Below the pieces are notes generated by a model. The model saw only the letters and a program-made list of their open reading frames with translations, had not been told where the DNA came from and did not search any database. 36,224 nucleotides of DNA from Leptolyngbyaceae cyanobacterium RM1_1_2 (lineage in GTDB: Bacteria; Cyanobacteriota; Cyanobacteriia; Phormidesmidales; Phormidesmidaceae): the NCBI GenBank assembly GCA_012032345.1, contig JAAUQI010000052.1, forward strand, positions 1 through 36,224. Direction: 5' to 3'. Shown here piece after piece: positions 16,881 to 25,046 of this stretch. How positions within the stretch are numbered: the stretch's first letter is position 1; each line of letters opens with the position of its first letter. Made by a program: the position numbers and the translations under genes.

Positions 16881-18391
16881 GATGGGTCTTCCTCTTGGAA
16901 AGTGGGCGTTACTGCAAAGTTCATCCGCACCATTGCCCCAGGTGCTAAATGCACTAGCCGCGATTGACTGTTGCGTTCACGGAAGTAAAGGTTGGGGGCG
17001 AGGCTATAACCAGGCAGGCTGCTCAAATCCAGCGCTCCGCTGCGATAGCCCGGTAGCATATTAGAGACCGAATACAAACCGTTGGCGTCGGTCACGATCC
17101 GGTTGCCGTCATCTAAAAACACAACCGCATTGGGAACCCCAGGCTCACCGGGCTGCTGCTCACCGTCAAAATTCTTATCTACAAATACCCGGCCAATCAG
17201 GGTACCGCAGTCATTCAAAATGCCCTGGTCGAGGCGCATGAGGTGGCTAACAGGGCCGTCTTTGACATCAAAGCCGTTGTCAACTCTTTCTGCGTCAACA
17301 ACTGCCGAGTTGCGCGCAGATCCCCGAACTGCATCGGGCGTAATGTGAGTGGCATAGACAATATTGAGAACCTGACCCGCAGGAATCGGCGAACCTGCCT
17401 TAAAAGTTACCGTCGCACCGTCTGGGCTGAGTTGCGCCTCAATCTGCACGGGAACGCCGTCAATCTGGCCCCGTACTGACTCTGATAAAAAGCGAAAGCC
17501 GAAGGGCAGGATGTCTGTCGCCACCACATTGTCAAGACTGACATCTATCAGGTTGCGGACGGCTATGCGATAAACAGCAGTGTCACCGGGCTGGGCTGCG
17601 GCGCGATCGCCTGATTTAGTAATTTGAATCTGGCGATTTTCACAGATGATGGTGCTGAGTGCCAGAGAGAAAAGGTTGAGAATGCCAGATTCGGCATCGA
17701 AGACCTCAACCACGTTGTCGTCTACCTGATTGCCCCCCTGTACCGTAAGCGGTTGACCATCTAAGGCAGCGGCTCGATAGCGCACGATACTGCTGTTGGC
17801 ACCTCCCGTACTCTGTAGAATTTCGATTTGAATCCGGCGCTCTAAGTATTCTGAGTTTGAGGGTGGCTCAACAACCAGAATGTATGTCTTTCCGGGCTGG
17901 GTCTGTCCTTGATTTGGGTCAAATAGGAAGTTATAACGGCCCTGATCGCGGTTTGTTAAAAAGAAGGGATTTCTATTTTCAATATTGGGAGCCTTGCCCC
18001 CTGGAATGGTATTGCCCGGATCGTCAGGAAACTCTGTGCGTGTCAGGGGCAACAGCCCCACAGGCTCCAAACCAGTGGCATCGGCTTCATAAATAGCAAC
18101 TGAAAATCCGGCATAGTTAGGAACTTGAGTGCCATTACAAGCCAGAATCTGCCCTAGCGGATCAACCAGCGGTTTGGGCTGGGTAGAGATATTGGAGGAT
18201 CGCCCTTGAAATTGGTTGCCGCTGACAGGATCTGAATACTCATAGGCGGCCTGGTTGACCAGGGGTGTCTGAAGCTGGGCTATAGCAGCCGTCTGGCCGT
18301 GAACAATGCCGCTGGCAATGAACAAGGCGGCGAGACGCTGGGGCCATCGGTATCTGAGCCATTTAGGTGGGTGATGAGAGCGGTTCGTCAT
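16877..18391 (-). CDS. Exported DUF11 plus SdrD_B-like protein, 504 aa
   Basis: A Sec-type N-terminus (RLAALFIASGIVHGQTAAIAQ) is followed by NQAAYEYSDPVSG and SSNIS, the opening seen in many cyanobacterial DUF11 proteins. A beta-rich segment runs to about 255. A DUF11 domain at about 260-385 contains ITKSGDRAAAQPGDTAVY and VVATDILPFGFRFLSESV. The last 100 residues (GRVFVDKNFDGEQQPGEPGVPNAVVFLDD) form one SdrD_B/carboxypeptidase-regulatory-like domain with a D-x-N-x-D-G loop. The stop overlaps the barrel gene start by 4 bp (ATGA), a strong sign that the two products act together. A GGAAA stretch lies about 8 bp before the ATG. It is probably periplasmic or surface-exposed and may dock on the barrel; that is inference. 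Confidence 0.78.
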   Translation of the reverse strand: MTNRSHHPPKWLRYRWPQRLAALFIASGIVHGQTAAIAQLQTPLVNQAAYEYSDPVSGNQFQGRSSNISTQPKPLVDPLGQILACNGTQVPNYAGFSVAIYEADATGLEPVGLLPLTRTEFPDDPGNTIPGGKAPNIENRNPFFLTNRDQGRYNFLFDPNQGQTQPGKTYILVVEPPSNSEYLERRIQIEILQSTGGANSSIVRYRAAALDGQPLTVQGGNQVDDNVVEVFDAESGILNLFSLALSTIICENRQIQITKSGDRAAAQPGDTAVYRIAVRNLIDVSLDNVVATDILPFGFRFLSESVRGQIDGVPVQIEAQLSPDGATVTFKAGSPIPAGQVLNIVYATHITPDAVRGSARNSAVVDAERVDNGFDVKDGPVSHLMRLDQGILNDCGTLIGRVFVDKNFDGEQQPGEPGVPNAVVFLDDGNRIVTDANGLYSVSNMLPGYRSGALDLSSLPGYSLAPNLYFRERNSQSRLVHLAPGAMVRMNFAVTPTFQEEDPS

Positions 18392-18498
18392 GAGTGTTTT
18401 CCGTGGAATCCCCTGAGAGAGGCTGTCTTGGCAGACTCAATAAACTGGAGCAAAACTTGTAAGGCGCGAAAAATGACGCAAAATTTCTGTCAGGCTTC

Positions 18499-18525
18499 GC
18501 TCTGAGCATCTTTGTTGCTCAGGGC
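18499..18525. other. Stem-loop in the leader of the 504-aa DUF11 gene
   Basis: Arms GCTCTGAGCA (18499-18508) and TGCTCAGGGC (18516-18525) pair over 10 bp with one T-G wobble around a 7-nt loop. No T-tract follows on either strand, so a simple terminator is unlikely. It sits in the 232-bp gap 108 bp before the 504-aa gene and may be a leader RNA structure or a transcript-stabilising element. The rest of the gap holds two HIP1 sites and no ORF that I can support. Confidence 0.35.
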
Positions 18526-18623
18526 AAGACCTGTCTTATCGACAATCGGTAGGTAAATGCTGAGTGAGATCAGGCAGCGATCGCCACAGAACTTGCTAGG
18601 CTAAGGGCGATCGCCAGCACTCA

Positions 18624-19187
18624 CTACTTCACTTGGGCGTCGTAACTAACATTCACGGCTGTAGCCGAGTCTAGAGACTGATCAAACTGCCAGCGAATAT
18701 AGCTATAGGCTTCAGCAGGAGCTGGTTGCAGCTCGACTGTGCCATCTGGCAAAGTGACCTCAATCATGGGTTCGCCAACAAACGTCTGCCCTTCATCAAT
18801 GCTGTAGGTCAGCACAGTCCCTTCCGGGGCGGTGGCAGAGGCTAAAACATAGGTCATCTGAGGCGGAATCGGCTGAGTGATTGCCAAATTTTCAGCCGCA
18901 ACGTCACCCGAATTAGAACCATCGAGCGTATATCGAACCATGTCACCCGGCATAACTGTTACTTGCCCTTCAAGTACCTGCCAGGATATTTTTGTCTCAC
19001 CCACTTCATTGACTTCTGTGACTTGCTTTTGAGCAGACAGCGTCAGCTTCACCTCTGGTTGGCGAATCGTCTCAATGATAGATTCAGTAATTTCTTGAAT
19101 CTGAGCCAGCACCGGGGGGCTGGCAAACGAAACCGAACTGACGAGTGCCAGAGCACCTAAACCCACAAACCAACGCTTCATCATCAT
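18624..19187 (-). CDS. Small exported DUF11 protein, 187 aa
   Basis: Three ATG codons in tandem begin MMMKRWFVGLGALALV, a signal peptide cut near VLA before QIQEI. The mature protein is a single DUF11-like beta-sandwich: VMPGDMVRYTLDGSNSGDVA, then LAITQPIPPQMTYVLASA, ending in VNVSYDAQVK. It has no cysteine and no linker domain, so it is a minimal version of the unit that the giant gene repeats many times. Proteins of this size and fold are common next to larger DUF11 genes in cyanobacteria; their role is unknown. It lies between the frameshifted 871-aa gene (104-bp gap) and the 504-aa gene (232-bp gap). Confidence 0.75.
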   Translation of the reverse strand: MMMKRWFVGLGALALVSSVSFASPPVLAQIQEITESIIETIRQPEVKLTLSAQKQVTEVNEVGETKISWQVLEGQVTVMPGDMVRYTLDGSNSGDVAAENLAITQPIPPQMTYVLASATAPEGTVLTYSIDEGQTFVGEPMIEVTLPDGTVELQPAPAEAYSYIRWQFDQSLDSATAVNVSYDAQVK

Positions 19188-19244
19188 TCTTTCCTGTTCA
19201 CTTATTGGGATTGATAGCAGCCATAAATAGCAGCTAATAACTGG

Positions 19245-19268
19245 AGAAGAAGGGGGACAATATCCCCC
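19245..19268 (-). terminator. Possible terminator or attenuator after the frameshifted DUF11 gene
   Basis: On the minus strand GGGGGA-TATTG-TCCCCC is followed by TTCTTCTCC. The 6-bp stem is GC-rich and lies about 25 bp past the TAG at 19292. The tail is T-rich but interrupted, so partial read-through into the 187-aa gene is plausible. Confidence 0.45.
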
Positions 19269-19291
19269 GTATTGAGCAACTGAGCCAAAAC

Positions 19292-21905
19292 CTAGTTCAC
19301 GACTCGGCGGAAGAGCATAAAGCCTGACTCACTAGGCCCAATCAGTCCAGGAACCTGATTGATGTACTTGGTCACATCAGTATTAACATCAGAACCTGCG
19401 GTATCGGTTGTCGGACTGTTTGCCGGTACACCCTTAAAGAAAGTGATGCTACCGCCGTTAGAATCTGTGGCTGACCCCTGGACGTTGCTAGTGTCAATGA
19501 CGCTGTTGTTGTCGTTATCTAAGGCCCAGTTATTGTCGCCGTCGGTACCGTCCTCAGTGACTACAACATTTTCAGCAAAGAGGACAACGTTATTGCTGCC
19601 AGAAGCAGGTTCACTGATGTTGGTGTATCTAACGCGATACTCAATGATGTTGCCGGGTGCAGGATTCTTGGGGCCGGTGCTAAAGTTTCCCTGGCCTGCT
19701 GCTACTACAGGACCGCTGCCTTGTAGAATGCGAGACTCTTTGAAGAGTCTCAGATAGCCGGTATAAACACGGTCAATAGTAACGTTTTCAGCAGTATTGC
19801 CCCCAGCATCTTCTAGCGTTGCTTTGATCGGTACGCCGAACCCGCCATAGGGCTGGTTACCATTGGATCAATGTCAGTTGAGAGCGGCGTTCCGTCTGGA
19901 AGATCGATGCGGACGCCGTAGGTGACATCGTCACCAGGAGTAACATTAGAAATGACAATATCGCCCTCGAAGGTGCCACCTGTTCGTGTAAAGGACGTGC
20001 CGTCGTAGTTGTAAATGGCAGTCTTGCCGTCTGGAGCTGACAGGGTGACAACCGTGCCGCTGGGTAAATCGCCCGCATTGGTGGGAGCTTGGGGAACTAG
20101 GGTAATGTCACCTGTGGTCTGACCGTTGTTGTTGACGGTGTTGGCAAAGTCAACCGGAGCCGGATTTAGCTCGTCGCGGTTGTCGCCGCTATCGAAAGTG
20201 ACGTTAGCAGGAGTAACGGGTGCGGACTTATTGGTGAAGTCGTCACTTGTGTTTGTAGGGCCGACGGCATCGGCTCTATCTTCAGGGCCATTAATGACAT
20301 CGAGCGGTGAAGGCAGACCAATCGTTTTGACGTTAGCTTCACCACCGGGGCCAGTGCCTTGGTTGGTGTTGCTGGTATCAGCTCCCAGATCTGGTCGTTG
20401 GCTGCGTCGTTGGGGTCTAGCTCGTCAGGAATACCGTTGTCGTTGGCATCAGGTATGTAGCCGTCACTGGGAGGATCAAAGCCGCCAGCACCCGCGTTGA
20501 GAGCAGGATTGTAGTTGCTGGGGGTGCTGTCTCCAGATTCATCACTCACCTGCTGACCAGGGTCGCCGTTGGGAGCAGCCGAACCAAACACCTGAGCGAC
20601 GTTAGCAAAGGTCGCCTGGGTTAAACCACTAGGAACATTGCTGGTTTCTACCGTGAAGCGGAAAGTTTGAACGTTGGTGCCGGGGGCAAGAGAGATAAGA
20701 GAGGGCGAACTGATAAAACCAATGCGGGTGATGCGGCCTGCTGTACCGTTGCTGATTGCTGTTGCTGATGTTGTGTACCAGCCAGCAGCCGTTGCATTTA
20801 CAGCAGCTGGATCCTGGGCATTGTAGACAACTGTCCAACCAGCAGGTGCGGTGGGGGTACCGCTGAGGACTGTACCATCTGGCAAGGCATCGGAAACTAG
20901 AATGCGAGAGCTAGGACTTCCATCTACAGAAATGGTATTGATGGGATAGAGTGGCCCTGGGGTATATCCGGCCCCGGTGGTATCTGTATCTTCGACTCTG
21001 AACCTGAGTTCGTAGGTCAGGCGGTCGTCAGCTAGACTTGCCGTATTGTTAGGATCGTGGTTGGTTAAAACTTTTTTCAGGGTAACCAGCGGCTGTGTAT
21101 CAAGGGTAGAGTCTACCGGAATAAATTGGCGATCGCTGGCTTCCCGAGTTCCGTTGGCTGGGGTGCCGTTGACTTCGTCATCAATAGTATCGCCGTTGGC
21201 ATCAATACCAGAAGCACCATCAGCGGCGTCAACGGTGTAGACGTCGTTGCTACCGTTGGGGTTGTAGCGCTGGTTCTGACCGTCGCCCGGGGTGCTACCC
21301 AAAAGTACTTCGATGTTATCGCCAGACTGGACATTGCTGCTGACTTGAATGGGAACCCGAACTAGCACAGTCCCGCCCGGTGCAATCGGAGTTGTCGCTC
21401 TGTCTGCGGGAGGAGCTGACCAGTTTATCCCGTCGTAGCTGACTTCAATGGCGTCATAAACCGTACCGTTATTGGAGGTTACGGTTGCCACATTAGGCAC
21501 ATAAAATTTGGTGGGGTCGTTACCCACGTTCGTGAGCGTGTAGATGTAATGGAGCTGGTCGTTAGGATCAACTTTGCCGTCACTGTCAGCATCGCCTTCA
21601 ACCACATTGGTAGTTGCTGGATCGTCGTCAACAAACTCAATACCCGATGCCTGAACAGTGATACCTGCAATTTCAGCAACTTCAATAACAACCTGATTTG
21701 AGGTGGTTGTGATAGGGGTATTGTTCGGATCGTTGGGATCTTCGTAGGTAGCAGTCGCTTCGTTGGTAATTTGAGTTCCTGCGGCAGTACCTTCTGCCAG
21801 GACAGCTGTGACCAGCTGCAATGTACCGCTAATTGCTAACGCTGTTGCAATCAGCGGACGGCAAAGCTGCCATCGACTTGCTGCTAGTTTTAGATCTTTT
21901 TTCAT
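19292..21905 (-). CDS. Exported multi-domain DUF11 protein, about 871 aa after repair of two frameshifts
   Basis: The first frame starts at ATG 21905 (signal peptide ending AVLA, then ITNEATATYEDP). It keeps sense until about 20393, then turns into Ser/Leu-rich nonsense. The protein continues one frame over with LGADTSNTNQGTGPGGEANV to about 19864, then shifts again to NGNQPYGGFGVPIKATLED and ends ESGFMLFRRVVN at the TAG 19292-19294. Each break is healed by one added base: a C on the coding strand near 20393, and an A near 19863. The repaired protein has several DUF11 domains and calcium-type acidic loops (DADSDGKVDPND, DANDNGIPDELDPND). It is the first gene of the leftward cluster, behind an 849-bp regulatory gap. 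Either the gene is damaged or, more likely, the sequence has two deletions. Confidence 0.72.
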
Positions 21906-22049
21906 GTCTTAAAATTGATAGGGACGAGCTAGAAACAGTAAAAATGGAAAGCAGTCTTAGCCAGGTACAAACCAGCTCCGACATGAGATTTGGCTTCAAG
22001 CCATGCTGCTCTCGCCGCTTACTTACTGGCGTCTAAGAAGATCGTATAA

Positions 22050-22083
22050 AGATATTTATCTGAGCTAGCTCAGATAAATATCT
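22050..22083. promoter_or_regulatory. 34-bp perfect palindrome upstream of the surface-protein cluster
   Basis: The half-site is AGATATTTATCTGAGCT and the two halves match at all 17 positions with no spacer. It lies 145-178 bp before the ATG of the first DUF11 gene. No clear T-tract follows on either strand, so a classic terminator is unlikely. A dimeric regulator's operator or an RNA hairpin in a long leader are the main choices. Confidence 0.5.
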
Positions 22084-22530
22084 CCTCTAGAAGCAAGAAA
22101 AAAAAGCAAGAAAACCTTATTTCTTTCTTGTGCACCCAGCAAGCAGGAGTTTAGCCTGCAACTATTTCATTTCTCACAGGTTTAGTGTTGACCCGTTAGT
22201 TTCATAATTAACTAGTACTTTTTGCCTGACTTCTTCTTAGAAAAACTACCAGTCAGTTGAAAAATACTTAGTCAATTACCGAGGTTACATAAGAAGAATT
22301 CTAAAATTTCAGCGATTTTAGTTGAAAACTCAGTATTGATTCTGAATAGGCATTCTATTTTTGTTTTGCTCTTGAGTAATCTGCTATTTTCTCAAAAATA
22401 AGTCGTCTCATTAAAAAAATAACTAAAGCACCTTGAAATCAGGTCTTTGAGGAAATTTTTTAAACTAGTTTCCAGCAGAAATCTAGCTTGAAAGCTATCT
22501 GCGTGTCTACTGAGAACAACCTTCGTTGAA

Positions 22531-22584
22531 ATTACCGAAGTAGTTTTTCACACTATTTCGGTAATCGTACTGGTCTTTTTTTTG
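22531..22584 (+). terminator. Hairpin followed by a T8 tract (terminator- or attenuator-like)
   Basis: Arms ATTACCGAAGTAGT (22531-22544) and ACTATTTCGGTAAT (22552-22565) pair over 14 bp with one G-T wobble and a 7-nt loop. CGTACTGGTC and then a run of eight T follow on the plus strand. The 10-nt gap before the T run is longer than usual. With no gene directly upstream on this strand, it may act on a leader or antisense transcript. Confidence 0.4.
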
Positions 22585-22754
22585 AACTGATAAAATTGCT
22601 GAGCTAAGAGAGACATAGTTATCCTATTTTGATTGTAAAAAAAATTTCGTGGGAAAGGCTCTTCGTAACTCTCTCCCCCCATAGCTGATTTAGGACTGCT
22701 ATGGTAACTTCGTTGCATAATCGGAAGCGTAGCGATATTGATAAGTAGTTCAGC

Positions 22755-23186
22755 ATGACGTCTATTTTGGGTTCAGTTGAGTTTTGGGCCTGGCTAATTT
22801 TGGTCAGCACTATTTTGGGAGTCGGCGCAACGGCAATGATTAACGCCTATGCTCGACCTGAAATGGGTATGGTTGCGTTCTCAGAGGCGATCGCTGAGTC
22901 TTCTACACCGCTGAATGCTGACGCGATCGCCTGGTTTGAGCAGGGGTGTAATGCCCACAGTCGCGGCAGCTATCGAGAAGCAGGCGATTTGTTTAGCCGA
23001 GTGATTCAGCAGGAAACTACCTGTGCAGAAGCGTTTCACAACCGGGGCTTAGCTCAGGCTAATTTGGGTAACTACAATCTGGCCGTCAGTGATCTGCTTA
23101 AAGCCAGCGAGCTTTACGATCGACAAGGGACTAAAGCAGGCATTGAGCGCGTTAAAAAAGACCTGGAAGTATTGGCTCAGCGGTAG
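22755..23186 (+). CDS. Membrane-anchored TPR-repeat protein, 143 aa
   Basis: One N-terminal transmembrane helix (about residues 8-30, VEFWAWLILVSTILGVGAT) is followed by a linker and two to three tetratricopeptide repeats. Examples are DAIAWFEQGCNAHSRGSYREA and CAEAFHNRGLAQANLGNYNLA. TPRs bind other proteins, so this is probably a small scaffold on the plasma or thylakoid membrane. The stop is 5 bp before the GTG of the tlyA-like gene, so the two are probably co-transcribed. A short TPR protein at this spot gives no direct hint of its partner. Confidence 0.75.
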   Translation: MTSILGSVEFWAWLILVSTILGVGATAMINAYARPEMGMVAFSEAIAESSTPLNADAIAWFEQGCNAHSRGSYREAGDLFSRVIQQETTCAEAFHNRGLAQANLGNYNLAVSDLLKASELYDRQGTKAGIERVKKDLEVLAQR

Positions 23187-23191
23187 GCACT

Positions 23192-24012
23192 GTGGCGAAG
23201 CAACGATTAGATGTGCTTTTAGTTGATTTAGGACTCTGTGACACGCGACAGCAGGCCCAGCGCTGCATTCGAGCTGGAGAAGTCAGGGTCAGCCAGCACA
23301 TTGTCGATAAGCCCGGTACTGCTGTAGACCTCGCGGCTGAAATTGAACTTAAGCAGAAGTCTCCCTTTGTTTCTAGAGGCGGTGAAAAGCTATCGAAAGC
23401 TTTGGTCGAGTTTGCGATCGCCGCTGCGATCGCATTTGCTTAGACGGCGGCATTTCAACTGGGGGGTTTACGGATTGTTTGCTACAGGCTGGCGCTAAGC
23501 AGGTTTACGGGGTTGATGTAGGTTACGGTCAGGTAGCTTGGAAGCTACGCACTGATCTGCGTGTGGTGCTGCGAGAGCGCACGAATATTCGTCATTTGCA
23601 GCCTGAAGACCTTTACCTGAGTGAGGCTGTCTATCCTGACCTAGGGGTTATGGATGTATCTTTTATCTCATTGATTAAAGTGCTGCCTGCCTTTTGGCAG
23701 CTATTGCAGCCTCCCAGAGAGGCTGTTCTTTTGGTGAAACCACAGTTTGAAGTGGGTCGTGAAAAGGTGGGTAAAAAAGGCGTTGTGCGTGACCCCAACG
23801 ATCAGGCTGCTGCTATTTGGCAAGTGGTGCAGGCGGCAAGAGCTTTGGGCTGGTGCGATCGCGGATTGACCTGGTCGCCGCTGGTAGGGCCAGCGGGTAA
23901 TATTGAATATTTACTCTGGCTAGCTGAGGCGGGACTTGGTGCTCAGCTGAGCTTTGATCAGACTTTAGCGATCGCACAGCAGGCCAGACAATGCTTGCAG
24001 GGGAACGCCTAG
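23192..24012 (+). CDS. tlyA: TlyA-family rRNA methyltransferase (16S/23S rRNA 2'-O-methylase / hemolysin A), one frameshift
   Basis: The gene has a GTG start. Residues 1-65 are an S4 RNA-binding domain (KQRLDVLLVDLGLCDTRQQA, then AGEVRVSQHIVDKPG). FVSRGGEKLSKAL leads into an FtsJ-like, SAM-dependent methyltransferase domain with LDGGISTGGFTDCLLQAGA, VYGVDVGYGQ and later LLVKPQFEVGREKVGKKG. The frame breaks at about 23428: the visible frame stops with AFA, while the rest runs one frame over. Adding one G turns the local bases into GCG GAT CGC and restores AAADRICLDGG. The repaired length is 273 aa, normal for TlyA. The missing base leaves a HIP1 octamer in its place. The family methylates ribose on rRNA; a hemolysin role was the original and doubtful label. 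Confidence 0.82.
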
Positions 24013-24171
24013 CTACTCTGAAAAATAAGCTAATCAAAAGTTAATAAGTTCTTAATCAAGGCAGCGCCAGGTAAAATCAAGCAGCGGGAAGAAATCGCTC
24101 GGGTAGCATCAAGTGCTGTTGCTTCAAAGCCTGCTAGTGTAAAGTGTGCGAGGCAGTTAAGGCGATCGGCT

Positions 24172-24939
24172 ATGGCAATTATTGCCCTCAAGGCTTGGTA
24201 TTTAGAGCAGTATGAGCCTGCTCGTCAACTGGAGAAGCGTCCTCATGACCTGCGGCTGAGTAAGAACAGCTTGCTAAAGTCGGCGCTGCGGGCTGATTTT
24301 TTGGAAGATGCAGACGAGGTCAAGCAGTCTGTTTGGTTTCAGCGCTATTTAGAAGGCGATCGCATTGAATTTTACATTGAGGGCAGCGGTACCTATGCCA
24401 TCTCCAATATCGATCTAATTAGCCACGAGATCTACTTTGTCAAGCAAGACACACTGGCAAACCTTGATCCCACCGTTTTTCTGTGTTACCAAACTGAGTA
24501 CGCCGAGTCTAGCACTCTGCTGCGGGAGGTTTTACAAACAACGCTAGAAAAGCTCAATCCGCGATCGCGGATTGAAATCACTCTAGAAGAATCTCACCGT
24601 CTGAGTGAAGGCCCCATTCGGCTCAACAGTACTTTGATGCGTAAGATTCGCCGTAGCTTAGTGTTTATTGCCGATAGCACCGCGATCGCGCAGCTTGAAG
24701 GCTCACCAACCCAAATCGTTCCCAGCCCTAAAGTCTGTGTTGAGGTTGGCTATGCGCTGCAGTGCAAGCGCACTGAGCAAATTTTGCTGGCCCAGATGGA
24801 GCGCGATCAGATAGTAGGACAGTTTCCTTTTGATTTACCAGGGCGTAACCGAGTTGTATTTGCCAGTAAATCAGACCTCAATAAAGCCTTGCCTAAGCTA
24901 TTAGAAACCCAGCTCCAGCGCTTTAATCTATTCAACTAG
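24172..24939 (+). CDS. TIR / nucleoside-deoxyribosyltransferase-like protein, 255 aa
   Basis: The N-terminal 100 residues are not recognised. From about 100 the pattern is that of a Rossmann-like TIR or 2-deoxyribosyltransferase-like domain. It has a first strand TVFLCYQTEY, a helix LREVLQTTLEKL, then IRRSLVFIADSTA. PSPKVCVEVGYALQCKRTEQILLAQ follows, with a Glu in the VEVGYAL position usual for the family, and then FPFDLPGRN. Related proteins bind or split nucleotides (NAD in TIR enzymes), and some serve in phage defence. No signal peptide or membrane segment was seen. The gene stands alone between the tlyA-like and aspartoacylase-like genes, with gaps over 100 bp on both sides, and there is no visible defence partner. 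The fold is inferred from pattern; activity is unknown. Confidence 0.5.
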   Translation: MAIIALKAWYLEQYEPARQLEKRPHDLRLSKNSLLKSALRADFLEDADEVKQSVWFQRYLEGDRIEFYIEGSGTYAISNIDLISHEIYFVKQDTLANLDPTVFLCYQTEYAESSTLLREVLQTTLEKLNPRSRIEITLEESHRLSEGPIRLNSTLMRKIRRSLVFIADSTAIAQLEGSPTQIVPSPKVCVEVGYALQCKRTEQILLAQMERDQIVGQFPFDLPGRNRVVFASKSDLNKALPKLLETQLQRFNLFN

Positions 24940-25046
24940 GCCATTTCACCAGGAGTCAGGAGTGACAGAGGCTATCACCAAGCCAGTTTTTCAATATCTA
25001 TTAGAATCTTGGCTGAGAACCCACTCAAACTGCGATCGCTTTTGAG

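Larger units (their letters stand above)
21906..22754. other. 849-bp AT-rich gene-free region between the surface cluster and the TPR gene
   Basis: The genes on either side diverge, so this region must contain both promoters. It is much richer in A and T than its surroundings. It carries a 34-bp perfect palindrome (22050-22083), a hairpin CAAGAAA/TTTCTTG (22107-22130), a 14-bp imperfect stem (22531-22565), a CCATAGC/GCTATGG stem (22679-22704) and an odd palindrome TGGCTTCAAGCCA (21991-22003). No convincing ORF or known RNA gene was found. A minus-strand frame of 63 aa at its right end has no coding character. Confidence 0.55.

Noticed and set aside
18499-18525. Stem-loop as an intrinsic terminator of the 187-aa gene
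   Set aside because: No T-tract follows on the minus strand and it lies about 100 bp past the stop; kept only as a leader structure.
19359-19757. 132-aa plus-strand reading frame at the end of the 871-aa gene
   Set aside because: It overlaps the true minus-strand continuation (ending ESGFMLFRRVVN) and has no domain or ribosome-binding site; it stands out only because the real gene is frameshifted.
22619-22810. 63-aa minus-strand reading frame in the AT-rich gap
   Set aside because: It overlaps the start of the TPR gene, lacks a ribosome-binding site and has no recognisable features.
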